Shown here piece by piece: positions 25,877 to 35,270 of a stretch of 64,000 nucleotides of DNA. The stretch is taken from assembly GCF_000247605.1 (NCBI RefSeq), contig NC_016894.1:2903732-2967731 (forward strand). The letters are read 5' to 3'. The notes beneath the pieces were generated by a model, which had not been told where the DNA came from, did not search any database, and was given only the letters and a program-made list of their open reading frames with translations. Source of the stretch: Acetobacterium woodii DSM 1030 (lineage in GTDB: Bacteria; Bacillota; Clostridia; Eubacteriales; Eubacteriaceae). The number at the start of each line of letters is the position of its first letter. Position 1 is the first letter of the stretch. The translations under genes and the position numbers were made by a program.

Positions 25877-26578
25877 CTATCTCAGCTGGTTAACCGTTTT
25901 TTCCATTTCATCCGTTGATTGTAAAATTCTTGAATTAAATGAAAAGGCACTATTTGCTTCCAGTACTTTTACCATTTCCGTTGCCGAATCGGTAGCTGAC
26001 GATTCCAGATATCCGGGTCTTAAAATACTAACATTGTCAATTTGCGGTTGTCCCGACCGATTAGTTTGAGCAAATTGGTTGCTACCCAGTAATTCCAGTC
26101 CATAGGCATTCGGAAAGGAAAAGATGCCGATCTGTTCACTATCATAACCGGCGGTGACGTTTAAGGGATTACGATCTTTGCCCAAGACATAATTTCCCAC
26201 GACATCAACAAGAAACTTTTGATCGCCTTCAACACTGATATGAAACACCCCGTCTCTGGTGTATGTCGTGAGATTGGTTTCTCTGTTCAAAACACCAAAA
26301 AAACCATCGCCGTCAATGGCGCAATCCAACTCTCGTCGCGTCGGTTCCAGTTCTCCCTGGGTAAAATCGATACCGACTTTTTGAACCTTGGCGCCGTGCC
26401 CGGTGCTGATTTGAGTTCCGGCACCACCATCAATATTTTCGTACAATAATGACGCAAATGCCGTAACCTGTGGTTTAAATCCCAAGGTATTAATATTCGC
26501 GACATTATTACCAATTGTATTAAGGGCATTCTGTTGCGCAATCATACCGGTTTTTGCGGCATAAAATCCTCTTATCAT
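25877..26578 (-). CDS. Flagellar rod/hook protein, FlgG/FlgF-like (first of pair)
   Basis: This 233-residue protein has the rod-protein N-terminus MIRGFYAAKTGMIAQQNALNTIGNNVANINTLGFK. The central DCAIDGDGFFGV and the C-terminal VKVLEANSAFSFNSRILQSTDEM are also typical of FlgF/FlgG. Bacillus has a similar FlhO/FlhP pair in this position near sigma-D; which is distal and which proximal rod cannot be decided here. It lies 80 bases after its paralogue and has a GGAG ribosome site. Confidence 0.88.
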   Translation of the reverse strand: MIRGFYAAKTGMIAQQNALNTIGNNVANINTLGFKPQVTAFASLLYENIDGGAGTQISTGHGAKVQKVGIDFTQGELEPTRRELDCAIDGDGFFGVLNRETNLTTYTRDGVFHISVEGDQKFLVDVVGNYVLGKDRNPLNVTAGYDSEQIGIFSFPNAYGLELLGSNQFAQTNRSGQPQIDNVSILRPGYLESSATDSATEMVKVLEANSAFSFNSRILQSTDEMEKTVNQLR

Positions 26579-26658
26579 AAAATTCTCCTTATTTTTTCTC
26601 AGAACCTTCAGAATTTAGCAATCCTGGCTTAATCAAAAGAGCCTGATCTAATTTATTA

Positions 26659-27420
26659 TTAGCCTACTTTTCCAATTGTATTTGAGGCGATCTCACTGAT
26701 TCGATCAAATATTTTTAACATTTGTGTGCACGAAGTAAAATTATTCTGTTTGGAAATCATATCACTCATTTGACCCGTCATATCGACATTGGATTCTTCC
26801 AGTCGTCCCTGAAAAAGACTATAGGTTCCTTCCGGTGCCGCCTGAAAACCGATAGCACTCTGAAAATATCCTTCTCCAATCGGAGTTAGATCGGCGGGAT
26901 TGGCAACTGTCGAAATGTTAATTCGATCGACTGCGACATCATTTTGCCTGATTACGCCGTTTGGTTCCACTTTAAAATCACTGCCGGCTAATCGGATTGG
27001 TTGATTAGCTGTATTTAAAACCTGTCCCACTCCCGGCAAGATCAAAAACCCTTGTTCGTCCACTTCAAATTGCCCGTTTCGCGTTAAGACTTGCCCATCA
27101 GCAGGACTTTGGATCACAAAAAAACCTTGCCCTTGAATCGCCAGATCGACACTTCGATGTGTTTCCGTAAAACTTCCCTGCATAAAATCAATATATTGCG
27201 CAGCATTGACCGTGATATAAGCGCCCGGCCCAATATCGGTTTGCGCAATTTGGGGATCCATACTCATTCGTGAAATCATATAATCTCCAAAAGTTGACTG
27301 GATCGTTGATTGACTTTTATAACCGGCTGTTCTAACATTTGCCACATTCTGAGCCAGTACACTGATCGCTTTTTGTCCGGACAGCATTCCAGCCGCCGCC
27401 GAATAAGATCCTCTATCCAT
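26659..27420 (-). CDS. Flagellar rod/hook protein, FlgG/FlgF-like (second of pair)
   Basis: This 253-residue protein begins MDRGSYSAAAGMLSGQKAISVLAQNVANVRTAGYK and has the DLAIQGQGFFVIQSP core and a rod-type C-terminus (QNNFTSCTQMLKIFDRISEIA). The first motif reads AQNVANVRTAGYK where GNNIANVNT is usual, a mild divergence. I chose the ATG at 27420 (GGAGG seven bases upstream) over an in-frame start 16 codons earlier. It is a paralogue of the next gene and follows the sigma factor gene by 61 bases. Confidence 0.88.
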   Translation of the reverse strand: MDRGSYSAAAGMLSGQKAISVLAQNVANVRTAGYKSQSTIQSTFGDYMISRMSMDPQIAQTDIGPGAYITVNAAQYIDFMQGSFTETHRSVDLAIQGQGFFVIQSPADGQVLTRNGQFEVDEQGFLILPGVGQVLNTANQPIRLAGSDFKVEPNGVIRQNDVAVDRINISTVANPADLTPIGEGYFQSAIGFQAAPEGTYSLFQGRLEESNVDMTGQMSDMISKQNNFTSCTQMLKIFDRISEIASNTIGKVG

Positions 27421-27481
27421 TCTTGTACCTCCTTTATTTTGTCTGTTCAATGATAATAAAATGATCAAACAATCTATCTAT

Positions 27482-28315
27482 TTAATAATTTTTTAAACGG
27501 TTTCGCATTTTTATCATAGCCTGTGAATGTATTTGCGAAACACGTGATTCCGTAACACCAATGACCTCGGCGATTTCTTTTAATTTAAGGTTTTCATAAT
27601 AATAAAGTGAAACAACCAATCGTTCTTTTTCTTTTAGCTGGTCAATGGCCTCGCCCAGTTTTGTTTTTAATTCATCAAATAAAAGGGTTGATTCCGGCGA
27701 ATCATCTGATTGTTGCTCAGTAATCAGCGGTGAAACTTCCATCATTTTTTCATTGATTGCTTCTTCATAGGAAAGAACAATTGAGTTATGCCGTTGCTGC
27801 AGGATCTTTTGCAGATTCACCTCTGAAATACCCATTTTTTGGGCAATCTCAGCTTCTGTCGGTTCTCTATTTAAAGTTGCATATAATTCTCCGTGAGTTT
27901 CTTCCAAAACCCGTGACAGACTTCTCTGACTGCGGGGAACCCAATCTTGTTTACGCATAAAATCGATCACCGAACCACGAATTTTCAGGGTTGCAAAAGT
28001 TTCAAATTTATTCCCCATATCCGGATTAAATTTTTCAACGGCATCAATTAAAACAATCATTCCCTGGTTGACCATATCATCAAGTTGTCCAAAATTGTTA
28101 TAACTTCCTTTAAATCGTAGGACAATTTTTTTTACCAAACCACTATAATGAAGCACTATTTCGTTTCGTAGTTCGGTACTTCGTTGTTCTTTATATAATT
28201 GCCAAAGCGCCATAATTTGTTCGTCTTCTTTATTTTCGGCTAACAAATTTTCAATTGGCTCGACATTATCTTCGTCAATATGATTATTCTCTTTTTTTAG
28301 TTCTGCAACATTCAT
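27482..28315 (-). CDS. sigD: Flagellar RNA polymerase sigma factor (SigD/FliA)
   Basis: This 277-residue sigma-28 factor has region 2 (LYKEQRSTELRNEIVLHYSGLVKK, then LDDMVNQGMIVLIDAVEKFNPDMG and FMRKQDWVPRSQRSL), region 3 (GELYATLNREPTEAEIAQ) and region 4 (YYYENLKLKEIAEVIGVTESRVSQIHSQA). It should read the TAAA-N15-(G)CGATAT promoters found in this window. The ATG at 28315 has GGAG seven bases upstream. It is encoded inside the early operon, after flhA, as in Bacillus, but without flhF and flhG between. Confidence 0.95.
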   Translation of the reverse strand: MNVAELKKENNHIDEDNVEPIENLLAENKEDEQIMALWQLYKEQRSTELRNEIVLHYSGLVKKIVLRFKGSYNNFGQLDDMVNQGMIVLIDAVEKFNPDMGNKFETFATLKIRGSVIDFMRKQDWVPRSQRSLSRVLEETHGELYATLNREPTEAEIAQKMGISEVNLQKILQQRHNSIVLSYEEAINEKMMEVSPLITEQQSDDSPESTLLFDELKTKLGEAIDQLKEKERLVVSLYYYENLKLKEIAEVIGVTESRVSQIHSQAMIKMRNRLKNY

Positions 28316-28350
28316 TTTGACTCTCCTCAATCTTTAAAGGATTTCGTTGA

Positions 28351-30411
28351 TCAACCTTCCAACTTTATCATTCCAATAACTTGTATTTGGATATTTGTGT
28401 CTATTTCATTAAAGGAAAGTACGGTTAAATCTGCCATAAATTGTTCAATTAATCGCTTAAAATAAATCCGCACAATCGGCGAAGTGAGGATAATTGAATG
28501 ATCAATAATATCTTTTAGTTTCTCAATCTGCTCAGTAACTTTTTCGACTATGGTTTGAACGACCTGTGGGTCAATCGCGAGGTAAGTTCCGTGTTCGTTT
28601 TTCTTTGCGGAGTTTAAAATAATCGTTTCAATTTCCTGATCTAAGGCGATCACCTTAATGCTGTTACCATCGGTATATTTTCTGGTTATCGTTCTTTTTA
28701 GTTTCTGTCGGACGTATTCAGTCAGCATATCGGTATCTTTGATATTGGCCCCATGGTCACCAAGGGTTTCGAGAATACTTTCTAAATCTCTGATCGGAAT
28801 ACCTTCATTTAAAAGGTTAACGAGGATTTTTTGAAAATCCGCAATCGAAATGATATTGGGGATGACGTCACCGACAATTGCCGGATTGGTTTTTGATACA
28901 TTTTCCAATAAGGTATTAATATCCTGTCGGCTTAATAGTTCATGCATATGTTTCTTAATGACTTCCGACATATGGGTGACAATCACTGAGAGGGCATCAA
29001 TAACCGTATAACCGTATACTTCCGCCAGCTCTTTTTCATTTTCAGTAATCCATTTTCCTTTAATTCCATAGGCTGGTTCAATGGTTTCAATCCCGTCGAT
29101 CGGTTCGCTGGTGTTTGACGGATCAAGCGCCAGATAATAGCCGACCAGAACCTCGCCTTTAGCGATTTCTTCACCTTTTATTTTAATGATGTATTGATTG
29201 GGATTAATCAATCCATTATCTCTTAATCGAACGGTTGGAATAACCACTCCCATATCCATGGCAAATTGTTTTCTGAAGATGACAATCCGATCAATAAAAT
29301 TGCCGGAGCTGCCTTCATCAACCATCGGTAGCAACGAATAACCAAACTCCATCTCAATGGGTTCAACCCCAATGATATCATAAACATTATCAATATTTCG
29401 ATAAAAATCGACTTCACTGCTTTCTTCCTGGATAAGTTGGGTCATTTGTTCGGTTTCATCCGTTACTACTTTTACTTGCGATCGGCGGATCAATATTAAT
29501 CCCAGTCCACTTAACATAATTGCTAAGGTTAAAATCTGGAGTGCCGGCGCTCCTGGAATAAAGGCCATTGCTGAGATAACAATCCCGGCGATTACTAAAA
29601 CCTGCGGTTGCGATAATAATTGATTTCTAACATCAACATTTAAGTTGTTTTCAGAGGCCGCCCGGGTGACAATCATTGCCGTCGCGACGGAAATCATCAG
29701 TGCCGGTACCTGGCTAACCAAACCATCTCCCACTGTCGCAATGGAATAAACGGTGATAACCTCAGTAATTGCCATTCCCCCCTGAACCATCCCAATGACG
29801 GTTCCCGCTACAAGGTTGATCACAGCTATGATCATCGAAGCGATGGCATCTCCTTTTACCAGTTTTGTTGCCCCATCCATTGATCCATAAAATTCAGCTT
29901 CATTCTGAATTTTCAAACGCCGTTCTTTGGCTTCGATGTCGGTTATGGCACCAGAACTCAAATCAGCATCGATTGACATTTGCTTACCAGGCATCGCATC
30001 CAATGTAAACCGGGCCGATACTTCCGAAATTCGCTCAGCCCCTTTAGTAATAACAATAAACTGGACAATGACGATAATTAGAAAAACAATAAATCCAACA
30101 ATCGCATTGCCACCTAATACAAAAGCACCAAAAGTTGCAATAACCTGTCCCGCTGCTCCCCCATTTGAAAGAATCAGTCTGGTTGAGGAAATATTAAGTG
30201 CCAATCTTAATAAGGTTGTTATTAATAACATTGACGGAAAGATTGAAAAATCCAGCGGTCCTTTTATATACATCGTTGTTAAAAGAATAATCAAGGATAT
30301 GGAAATATTTAAAATAAACATAAAGTCCAGAATAAATGGCGGTAGTGGTATAATAATGAGCGCAATTGTCATTATTACAAAAGCAACAACAAGATTTTGA
30401 ACGATTTTCAT
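28351..30411 (-). CDS. flhA: Flagellar export gate protein FlhA
   Basis: This 686-residue protein is full length. Seven or eight membrane helices fill the first 320 residues. The conserved cytoplasmic FHIPEP-region equivalent (ERISEVSARFTLDAMPGKQMSIDADLSSG) lies near residue 135-160. The C-terminal cytoplasmic domain binds chaperone-substrate complexes. It overlaps the flhB stop by four bases (ATGA). Confidence 0.97.
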   Translation of the reverse strand: MKIVQNLVVAFVIMTIALIIIPLPPFILDFMFILNISISLIILLTTMYIKGPLDFSIFPSMLLITTLLRLALNISSTRLILSNGGAAGQVIATFGAFVLGGNAIVGFIVFLIIVIVQFIVITKGAERISEVSARFTLDAMPGKQMSIDADLSSGAITDIEAKERRLKIQNEAEFYGSMDGATKLVKGDAIASMIIAVINLVAGTVIGMVQGGMAITEVITVYSIATVGDGLVSQVPALMISVATAMIVTRAASENNLNVDVRNQLLSQPQVLVIAGIVISAMAFIPGAPALQILTLAIMLSGLGLILIRRSQVKVVTDETEQMTQLIQEESSEVDFYRNIDNVYDIIGVEPIEMEFGYSLLPMVDEGSSGNFIDRIVIFRKQFAMDMGVVIPTVRLRDNGLINPNQYIIKIKGEEIAKGEVLVGYYLALDPSNTSEPIDGIETIEPAYGIKGKWITENEKELAEVYGYTVIDALSVIVTHMSEVIKKHMHELLSRQDINTLLENVSKTNPAIVGDVIPNIISIADFQKILVNLLNEGIPIRDLESILETLGDHGANIKDTDMLTEYVRQKLKRTITRKYTDGNSIKVIALDQEIETIILNSAKKNEHGTYLAIDPQVVQTIVEKVTEQIEKLKDIIDHSIILTSPIVRIYFKRLIEQFMADLTVLSFNEIDTNIQIQVIGMIKLEG

Positions 30412-31475
30412 GAGAAATTTTCCTTCTTTTTATTACTGTAAACCCAAGCCATTAATTCTGCTACAGCTTTGTAAAGTTCCGCGGGTATATAGTCATTAAT
30501 ATCGACCGATTCATACAAACCTCTGGCCAAAGGTTTGTTTTCCTTAATCAAAATTCCATTGTCTTCACCGACTTTGACAATTCGCAACGCAATGATGTCT
30601 TTTCCTTTTGCCAATACCATCGGCGCAACATCATGATCCATATCATATTTTAGGGCCACGGCGTAGTGAGTTGGGTTTCTGACGATAACATCGGCCTGAG
30701 GCACCATTTGCATCATCCGACTCATACTCATTTCACGCTGTTTCTGCTTGATCTTCCCTTTGATCTCGGGATTTCCTTCGGTCTGTTTATATTCGTCTTT
30801 GACTTCCTGTTTTGTCATTTTTAATTTTTTTTCATAATCATAACGTTGATAAGCATAATCCAAAATCGCCACAACCGCAAAAATCATACTGATGGTCTTC
30901 ACCATCGACATGGTTTCATCTCTCATAAACATTATGTTTGAATCAATTCTTGTTGTTAACATATCGGGAACCATCGGAATAATCCCTAAAATGATCGAAT
31001 AAATCGTCCCGATAATCAAAATTACCTTAATTAGTGATTTAAGCAGTTCGACTACCGACCTTAAAGAAAACATCCGTTTAATTCCAGACAGCGGGTTGAT
31101 CCGGTTAAATTTAGGTTTTAACGCATCTCCTGTTACCAAAAATCCCGTTTGCACCCCAGACATGATAATTGCAACAATCATAATTACGATAGCAATGGGG
31201 AGCACCGATACTAAAAAAATAATTGCCGCTTCTCTAAAAAGCTGATTAATTGTTGCCACTGATAATGATTGGAAGTTTAAGATATTGCTCATTTGCTCAA
31301 TATAACAATTTTTTATTTGTTGATAAACAAAAGGCACCATCAGATTCAATAAAAAAAATGCTACAAATAATAAAACAACACTTACCACATCTTTGCTTTG
31401 AAAGGTGTTCCCTTTTTTTCGCTCGTCTCTTCGCTTTTTCGGAGTCGCCTTTTCTGTTTTTTCTGATCCTGCCAT
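30408..31475 (-). CDS. flhB: Flagellar export gate protein FlhB
   Basis: This 355-residue protein starts with the basic EKTEKATPKKRRDERKKG, has four membrane helices, and contains the autocleavage motif NPTH (in VIVRNPTHYAVALKYD, near residue 270). FlhB switches export from hook to filament substrates. It follows fliR by 21 bases. Confidence 0.97.
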   Translation of the reverse strand: MAGSEKTEKATPKKRRDERKKGNTFQSKDVVSVVLLFVAFFLLNLMVPFVYQQIKNCYIEQMSNILNFQSLSVATINQLFREAAIIFLVSVLPIAIVIMIVAIIMSGVQTGFLVTGDALKPKFNRINPLSGIKRMFSLRSVVELLKSLIKVILIIGTIYSIILGIIPMVPDMLTTRIDSNIMFMRDETMSMVKTISMIFAVVAILDYAYQRYDYEKKLKMTKQEVKDEYKQTEGNPEIKGKIKQKQREMSMSRMMQMVPQADVIVRNPTHYAVALKYDMDHDVAPMVLAKGKDIIALRIVKVGEDNGILIKENKPLARGLYESVDINDYIPAELYKAVAELMAWVYSNKKKENFS

Positions 31476-31496
31476 TATTTTCTCCGATTTTTTTGA

Positions 31497-32264
31497 TTAT
31501 ATAAAAAATGTCAGCACTTGATTTATTTTTTCCATCATCAGAAAATTCATTTGGGTCATAAAATTCGCTAATGTCGGAATTAATGTGAAAATTACAATTA
31601 AGCCGATAAAAACTTTTATTTGAATATTAATAACAAAAACGTTAATGTTCGGTACCAGTCGCATTAAAATTCCCACCGCAAATTCAGCAATAATTTCAGT
31701 CACAATAATTGGAATCGCTAGTTGTACGGCATACAAAAAGATATAATACATCAGTTCAATAAAATAAACACCAACACGGTCGCTGACGGTGCCAAATCCC
31801 ACTGGGATCACCCGAAAGGATTGAATCACGACGGTAAATAACGCCAAATGAGCATTGGATACAAAGAAAATCAAGACATACATAGCTGTTAATATATTTC
31901 CGGTAACTGAGATATTGGCCTTGGTGGCCGGATCATACATCGACGCCATGCTCAGTCCCATTTGCATGTCAATGATTTCCCCTCCTAATTGAAACACAGA
32001 AAGAAACATTGACATAATAAAACCGATAACAATCCCGATTATAAAGCCTTGCAACATTGCCCCAACAAACTCAATCACCGAGTAATTAATGACTTGCGTC
32101 GTCCCAATATCAAAAACGGCATACATCGCAATTACTAAAGATAAGCCAACTTTCATAATATTAGGAACACTGTTTCTGCCAAAGATCGGATTGAAAAAAA
32201 TCACACCCGCAGTTCTGCAACTGGCCAAAAGAAAAATCAAATATTGATTCATGTCAAATGTCAC
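31497..32264 (-). CDS. fliR: Flagellar export gate protein FliR
   Basis: This integral membrane protein of about 255 residues is hydrophobic throughout, with six or so membrane helices and segments such as CRTAGVIFFNPIFGRNSVPNIMK. The start is uncertain. A GTG at 32264 with GGGTG six bases upstream looks best; an ATG at 32252 would match the usual N-terminus but lacks a spaced ribosome site. It lies between fliQ and flhB. Confidence 0.92.
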   Translation of the reverse strand: MTFDMNQYLIFLLASCRTAGVIFFNPIFGRNSVPNIMKVGLSLVIAMYAVFDIGTTQVINYSVIEFVGAMLQGFIIGIVIGFIMSMFLSVFQLGGEIIDMQMGLSMASMYDPATKANISVTGNILTAMYVLIFFVSNAHLALFTVVIQSFRVIPVGFGTVSDRVGVYFIELMYYIFLYAVQLAIPIIVTEIIAEFAVGILMRLVPNINVFVINIQIKVFIGLIVIFTLIPTLANFMTQMNFLMMEKINQVLTFFI

Positions 32265-32286
32265 AATTATCACCCATATTTATTTC

Positions 32287-32553
32287 TCAGATCTTTGTGG
32301 CAATCAGTTCAAATATTCTTAATACTAAATCTGACATCTGCTGCAACATCCACCCCCCCAATAAAACAAGCATAACAGCCGTAATAATCAATTTAGGAAC
32401 AAAAGTCATGGTTTGTTCATTAATCGAAGTTGCTGCCTGAATAATTGAAATGACCAAACCGACAAGCATACTTACCAAAAGAATCGGTGCTGCAACCTTC
32501 ATTCCCGTGAAAACAGCATCTCTAAAAATTTCAATTAATTGTCCGGTTCCCAT
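32287..32553 (-). CDS. fliQ: Flagellar export gate protein FliQ
   Basis: This 88-residue protein has two membrane helices, with the family motifs in FRDAVFTGMKVAAPILLVSMLVGLVIS and the INEQTMTFVPK loop. Length is normal. GGAG lies before the ATG. It follows fliP by 14 bases. Confidence 0.95.
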   Translation of the reverse strand: MGTGQLIEIFRDAVFTGMKVAAPILLVSMLVGLVISIIQAATSINEQTMTFVPKLIITAVMLVLLGGWMLQQMSDLVLRIFELIATKI

Positions 32554-32567
32554 TGTTAGCTCCTTAA

Positions 32568-33356
32568 TTAGTTATAGGTCATAATCAACGTTTTGACTAA
32601 AAGACCCCATCCATCCACTACCACAAACAACATAATCTTAAATGGCAATGAAATCATAACTGGCGGAAGCATCATCATCCCCATCGACATGAGTACACTC
32701 GAGACAATCATATCAATGATTAAAAATGGAATAAATATTAAAAATCCAATTAGAAAAGCCCTTTTTAATTCACTAATAATAAATGCTGGAATGACAATCG
32801 TTAATGGCAGTTGTTCGGGCGCCAGATTTTCAACATCGGTCTGACCCGCTTGAATTGATAAATTTTTGAACAAATCAACATCGGTATTGGTTGTTTGTTT
32901 TAACATCCATTTTTCAATCGGCGCAGTGGCCCGATCCAGAAACTGTTGGGTATTAATGGTTCCGGCATTATAGGGTTGTAACGCAACATTGTTAATCTCT
33001 GTTAAAACTGGTGACATCACAAAAAATGTAATGGCTAACGCCAGCCCCACCAAAATCTGGTTTGGCGGTGTCTGTTGCGTCCCCAGTGCATTTCTCAAAA
33101 AAGACAACACAATAATAATTCGTCCAAAACACGTCATCATCAACAACAGTGTTGGAACAATCGTAATCAAAGTCATCAAAACAATGATTTTGACCGTGTC
33201 CGAGCTTTCTCCGGCCAGTAACCCTTCAACCGATAGCTCAGCTCCATGGGCCTTAGTTGCCGTTAGAAAAAACAAGATGGCGATGACAGGCATGACGACC
33301 AAAACTTTTTGGGCCGCCATTTTTCCTTTTTTTATTGTCTTAATCATTTTTTTCAT
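32568..33356 (-). CDS. fliP: Flagellar export gate protein FliP
   Basis: This 262-residue protein has an N-terminal signal-like hydrophobic segment after a basic start (MKKMIKTIKKGKMAAQK). Conserved LLMMTCFGRIIIVLSFLRNALGTQQTPPNQ and PAFIISELKRAFLIGFLIFIPFLIIDMIVSSVLMSMGM are also seen. The start at 33356 has AAGGA eight bases upstream and overlaps the fliO end by 17 bases. Confidence 0.97.
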   Translation of the reverse strand: MKKMIKTIKKGKMAAQKVLVVMPVIAILFFLTATKAHGAELSVEGLLAGESSDTVKIIVLMTLITIVPTLLLMMTCFGRIIIVLSFLRNALGTQQTPPNQILVGLALAITFFVMSPVLTEINNVALQPYNAGTINTQQFLDRATAPIEKWMLKQTTNTDVDLFKNLSIQAGQTDVENLAPEQLPLTIVIPAFIISELKRAFLIGFLIFIPFLIIDMIVSSVLMSMGMMMLPPVMISLPFKIMLFVVVDGWGLLVKTLIMTYN

Positions 33357-33699
33357 GCTGTTTTTCCTTTTGAGAAAATGATTTAACCATACTCAAAAAG
33401 CTTTCTTTTGATGTATCCTGCTTTTTTTGAAAAGTAATTGGTTTTTCTAGCTCTGTCAAAATTTGAATACTATTTTCTGTTACCCCAACCAAGTATTGAT
33501 TACCTTGAATGTCAATGATAATAATTGAACCATTTTTCCCAACAATCAATCGCTCAACAACCTTGATATGCTGGCCGCCTGAGCCTGTTTTTTTTAAGAA
33601 CTGATTGACATACCATCGACTTCCAAAATAAGTTAATACGATCACTCCAACGGTCCCGACAAGTGCTAGAATAATTGAAAAAACATCACTAGTACCCAC
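33340..33699 (-). CDS. fliO: Flagellar protein FliO
   Basis: This 119-residue protein has one N-terminal membrane helix (FSIILALVGTVGVIVLTYFGSRW) and a small cytoplasmic domain (IKVVERLIVGKNGSIIIIDIQGNQYLVGV). That pattern is typical of FliO, which helps FliP ring assembly. The start is a GTG. It lies between cheY and fliP, the usual place. Confidence 0.88.
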   Translation of the reverse strand: MGTSDVFSIILALVGTVGVIVLTYFGSRWYVNQFLKKTGSGGQHIKVVERLIVGKNGSIIIIDIQGNQYLVGVTENSIQILTELEKPITFQKKQDTSKESFLSMVKSFSQKEKQHEKND

Positions 33700-33716
33700 T
33701 TTGGACCCGCTTTCTG

Positions 33717-34079
33717 TTATTTACCAAGAGCACTATTAACAGTTTGGATCAAGCGGTCTGCTTTAAACGGTTTAACGATAAAGTCTAAGGCGCCACTTTT
33801 AATCGCTTCGACAACCATTCCTTCCTGTCCCATTGCTGAGCACATAATAACCTTTGATTGCGGTTCATATCCTTTTATCGCCTGCAACGCCTGAATGCCA
33901 TCCATTACTGGCATGGTAATATCCAACAGCACTAAATCCGGACGATTTTCCTTATACTCCGCCAAAGCTACTTCCCCATTTTCGGCTTCAATAAAATCAG
34001 TATAACCACCCTTTTTCAAACTATCTTTGATCATCATGCGCATAAAAGCCGCGTCATCTACAATTAAAATCTTACTCAT
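33717..34079 (-). CDS. cheY: Chemotaxis response regulator CheY
   Basis: This single receiver domain of 120 residues has the acidic pair in ILIVDDAAFMRMMI, the phosphorylation Asp in LVLLDITMPVMDG (near residue 54), Thr/Ser at IMCSAMGQ and Lys in FIVKPFKADR. Phospho-CheY binds the FliM/FliY switch. It lies between fliY and fliO, as in Bacillus. Confidence 0.96.
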   Translation of the reverse strand: MSKILIVDDAAFMRMMIKDSLKKGGYTDFIEAENGEVALAEYKENRPDLVLLDITMPVMDGIQALQAIKGYEPQSKVIMCSAMGQEGMVVEAIKSGALDFIVKPFKADRLIQTVNSALGK

Positions 34080-34136
34080 TTCTTTCTCCTTATATCAACT
34101 CTTTTTTAATTATACAGTAATCAACTGTAATTACTA

Positions 34137-35270
34137 TTATTTTTTTTGGTCAGAATTTTCTTTAACCTTGATAATTTCGGTTATTTTAACACTATAATTA
34201 TCATCAACTACAACCACATCGCCTCGGGCAATCAATCGCCCGTTTGCAATAACATCTACCTGATCGCCTGCCTGGCGGTCCAACTCGACGATATTCCCAA
34301 GCGTCAACTCGGCAATATCTTTTATTTTTTTTCTCGTTTTACCTAATTCTACGGTAATTTGAATTGGCACGGACATCAGTAATTCCAAGTTGTCCCCGGG
34401 AATATTCATCCGTTGCTCTTCACCAAGTTGACGATATTCATAGGGATTGACTTGAACTGGCTGTTGTGGCGGATAATAGGCCGCTGCCGGTGGCTCATTT
34501 TTTACAACTCGCGCCGGTTCGGATTGTGACGGCGGCGCCATTTGCGGTGGTGGCTGATATGCTGCTTCCTGTTGAACTGGTGCTTGTTGAACTGGTGCTT
34601 GCTGAACTGGAGCTTGTTGAACTGGTGGTGGCGGTGGCGCTACCTCCTCTTCTTCGTCCATCCCACTTACTCCCATTGACATCGTGACAATTTCTCGGGC
34701 CAAGGCGGGTTCCATTGCGCTAATAAATTCACTCTCCACCAAGCCTTCAATGCTCAGATTAAATTTAATACTGACTAAATTGTCTCCTTTTAACGAAAAC
34801 AATTCCCGAATGCTGGCATCACTGGTAGTATCCAGCAATACCGGCGGCGAAATATTAACTACTTTTCCTAAAAATGAAGCTAATGCCCCTGCCGCTGCAC
34901 CCATCATCTGGTTCATGATTTCGCCAATAGCACTTTTACTGATCTCGTCAAATTCGATATCATCGCTCGTGTCCATATCAAATAATTGGGACAGAATTTT
35001 TTTCATATCTGATTCTTGGAGCAACAAAACATTGGCTCCTTCGATACCTTCGACATAATTGATTAATACACCAATTACCGGTTCAAGGTAAGCGAACTCA
35101 AATTCTTCTACTCCAATTGTTTCAATTCTCGGAGTGGTGATATTTACCTTTGTATTTAATATGGTCGACATGGCTGTTGCCGCTGTTCCCATACTGATGT
35201 TCATTACTTCACCGATGACATCAATTTCCATACTGGTGAGTTTATCTGGATTCTCTCCTGCATCTGTCAT
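34137..35270 (-). CDS. fliY: Flagellar switch protein FliY (CheC-like plus FliN domain)
   Basis: This 377-residue protein has a CheC-like phosphatase domain with two E-x2-N sites (VIGEVMNISMGTAATAM near 16, IGEIMNQMMGAAAGALAS near 113). A Gln/Pro-rich linker (about 210-270) with four tandem PVQQA-type repeats follows, then a C-terminal FliN/SpoA domain (MSVPIQITVELGKTRKKIKDI). It dephosphorylates CheY-P at the motor. Unlike Bacillus FliY it lacks the N-terminal CheY-P-binding peptide and starts almost directly in the CheC domain. It overlaps fliM by four bases. Confidence 0.94.
   Translation of the reverse strand: MTDAGENPDKLTSMEIDVIGEVMNISMGTAATAMSTILNTKVNITTPRIETIGVEEFEFAYLEPVIGVLINYVEGIEGANVLLLQESDMKKILSQLFDMDTSDDIEFDEISKSAIGEIMNQMMGAAAGALASFLGKVVNISPPVLLDTTSDASIRELFSLKGDNLVSIKFNLSIEGLVESEFISAMEPALAREIVTMSMGVSGMDEEEEVAPPPPPVQQAPVQQAPVQQAPVQQEAAYQPPPQMAPPSQSEPARVVKNEPPAAAYYPPQQPVQVNPYEYRQLGEEQRMNIPGDNLELLMSVPIQITVELGKTRKKIKDIAELTLGNIVELDRQAGDQVDVIANGRLIARGDVVVVDDNYSVKITEIIKVKENSDQKK
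34570..34629 (-). repeat. Four tandem 15-base repeats in fliY
   Basis: Four head-to-tail 15-base units (34570-34584, 34585-34599, 34600-34614, 34615-34629), differing at one to three bases, encode the PVQQA-type linker. Such in-frame repeats can change copy number by slippage and so vary the linker length. Confidence 0.9.

Noticed and set aside
29927-30400. Long plus-strand open frame opposite flhA
   Set aside because: It is a shadow of the strongly conserved flhA membrane region on the other strand and has no ribosome site.
34570-34629. Tandem 15-base repeats considered as a CRISPR or regulatory array
   Set aside because: They have no spacers and encode an in-frame linker of FliY.
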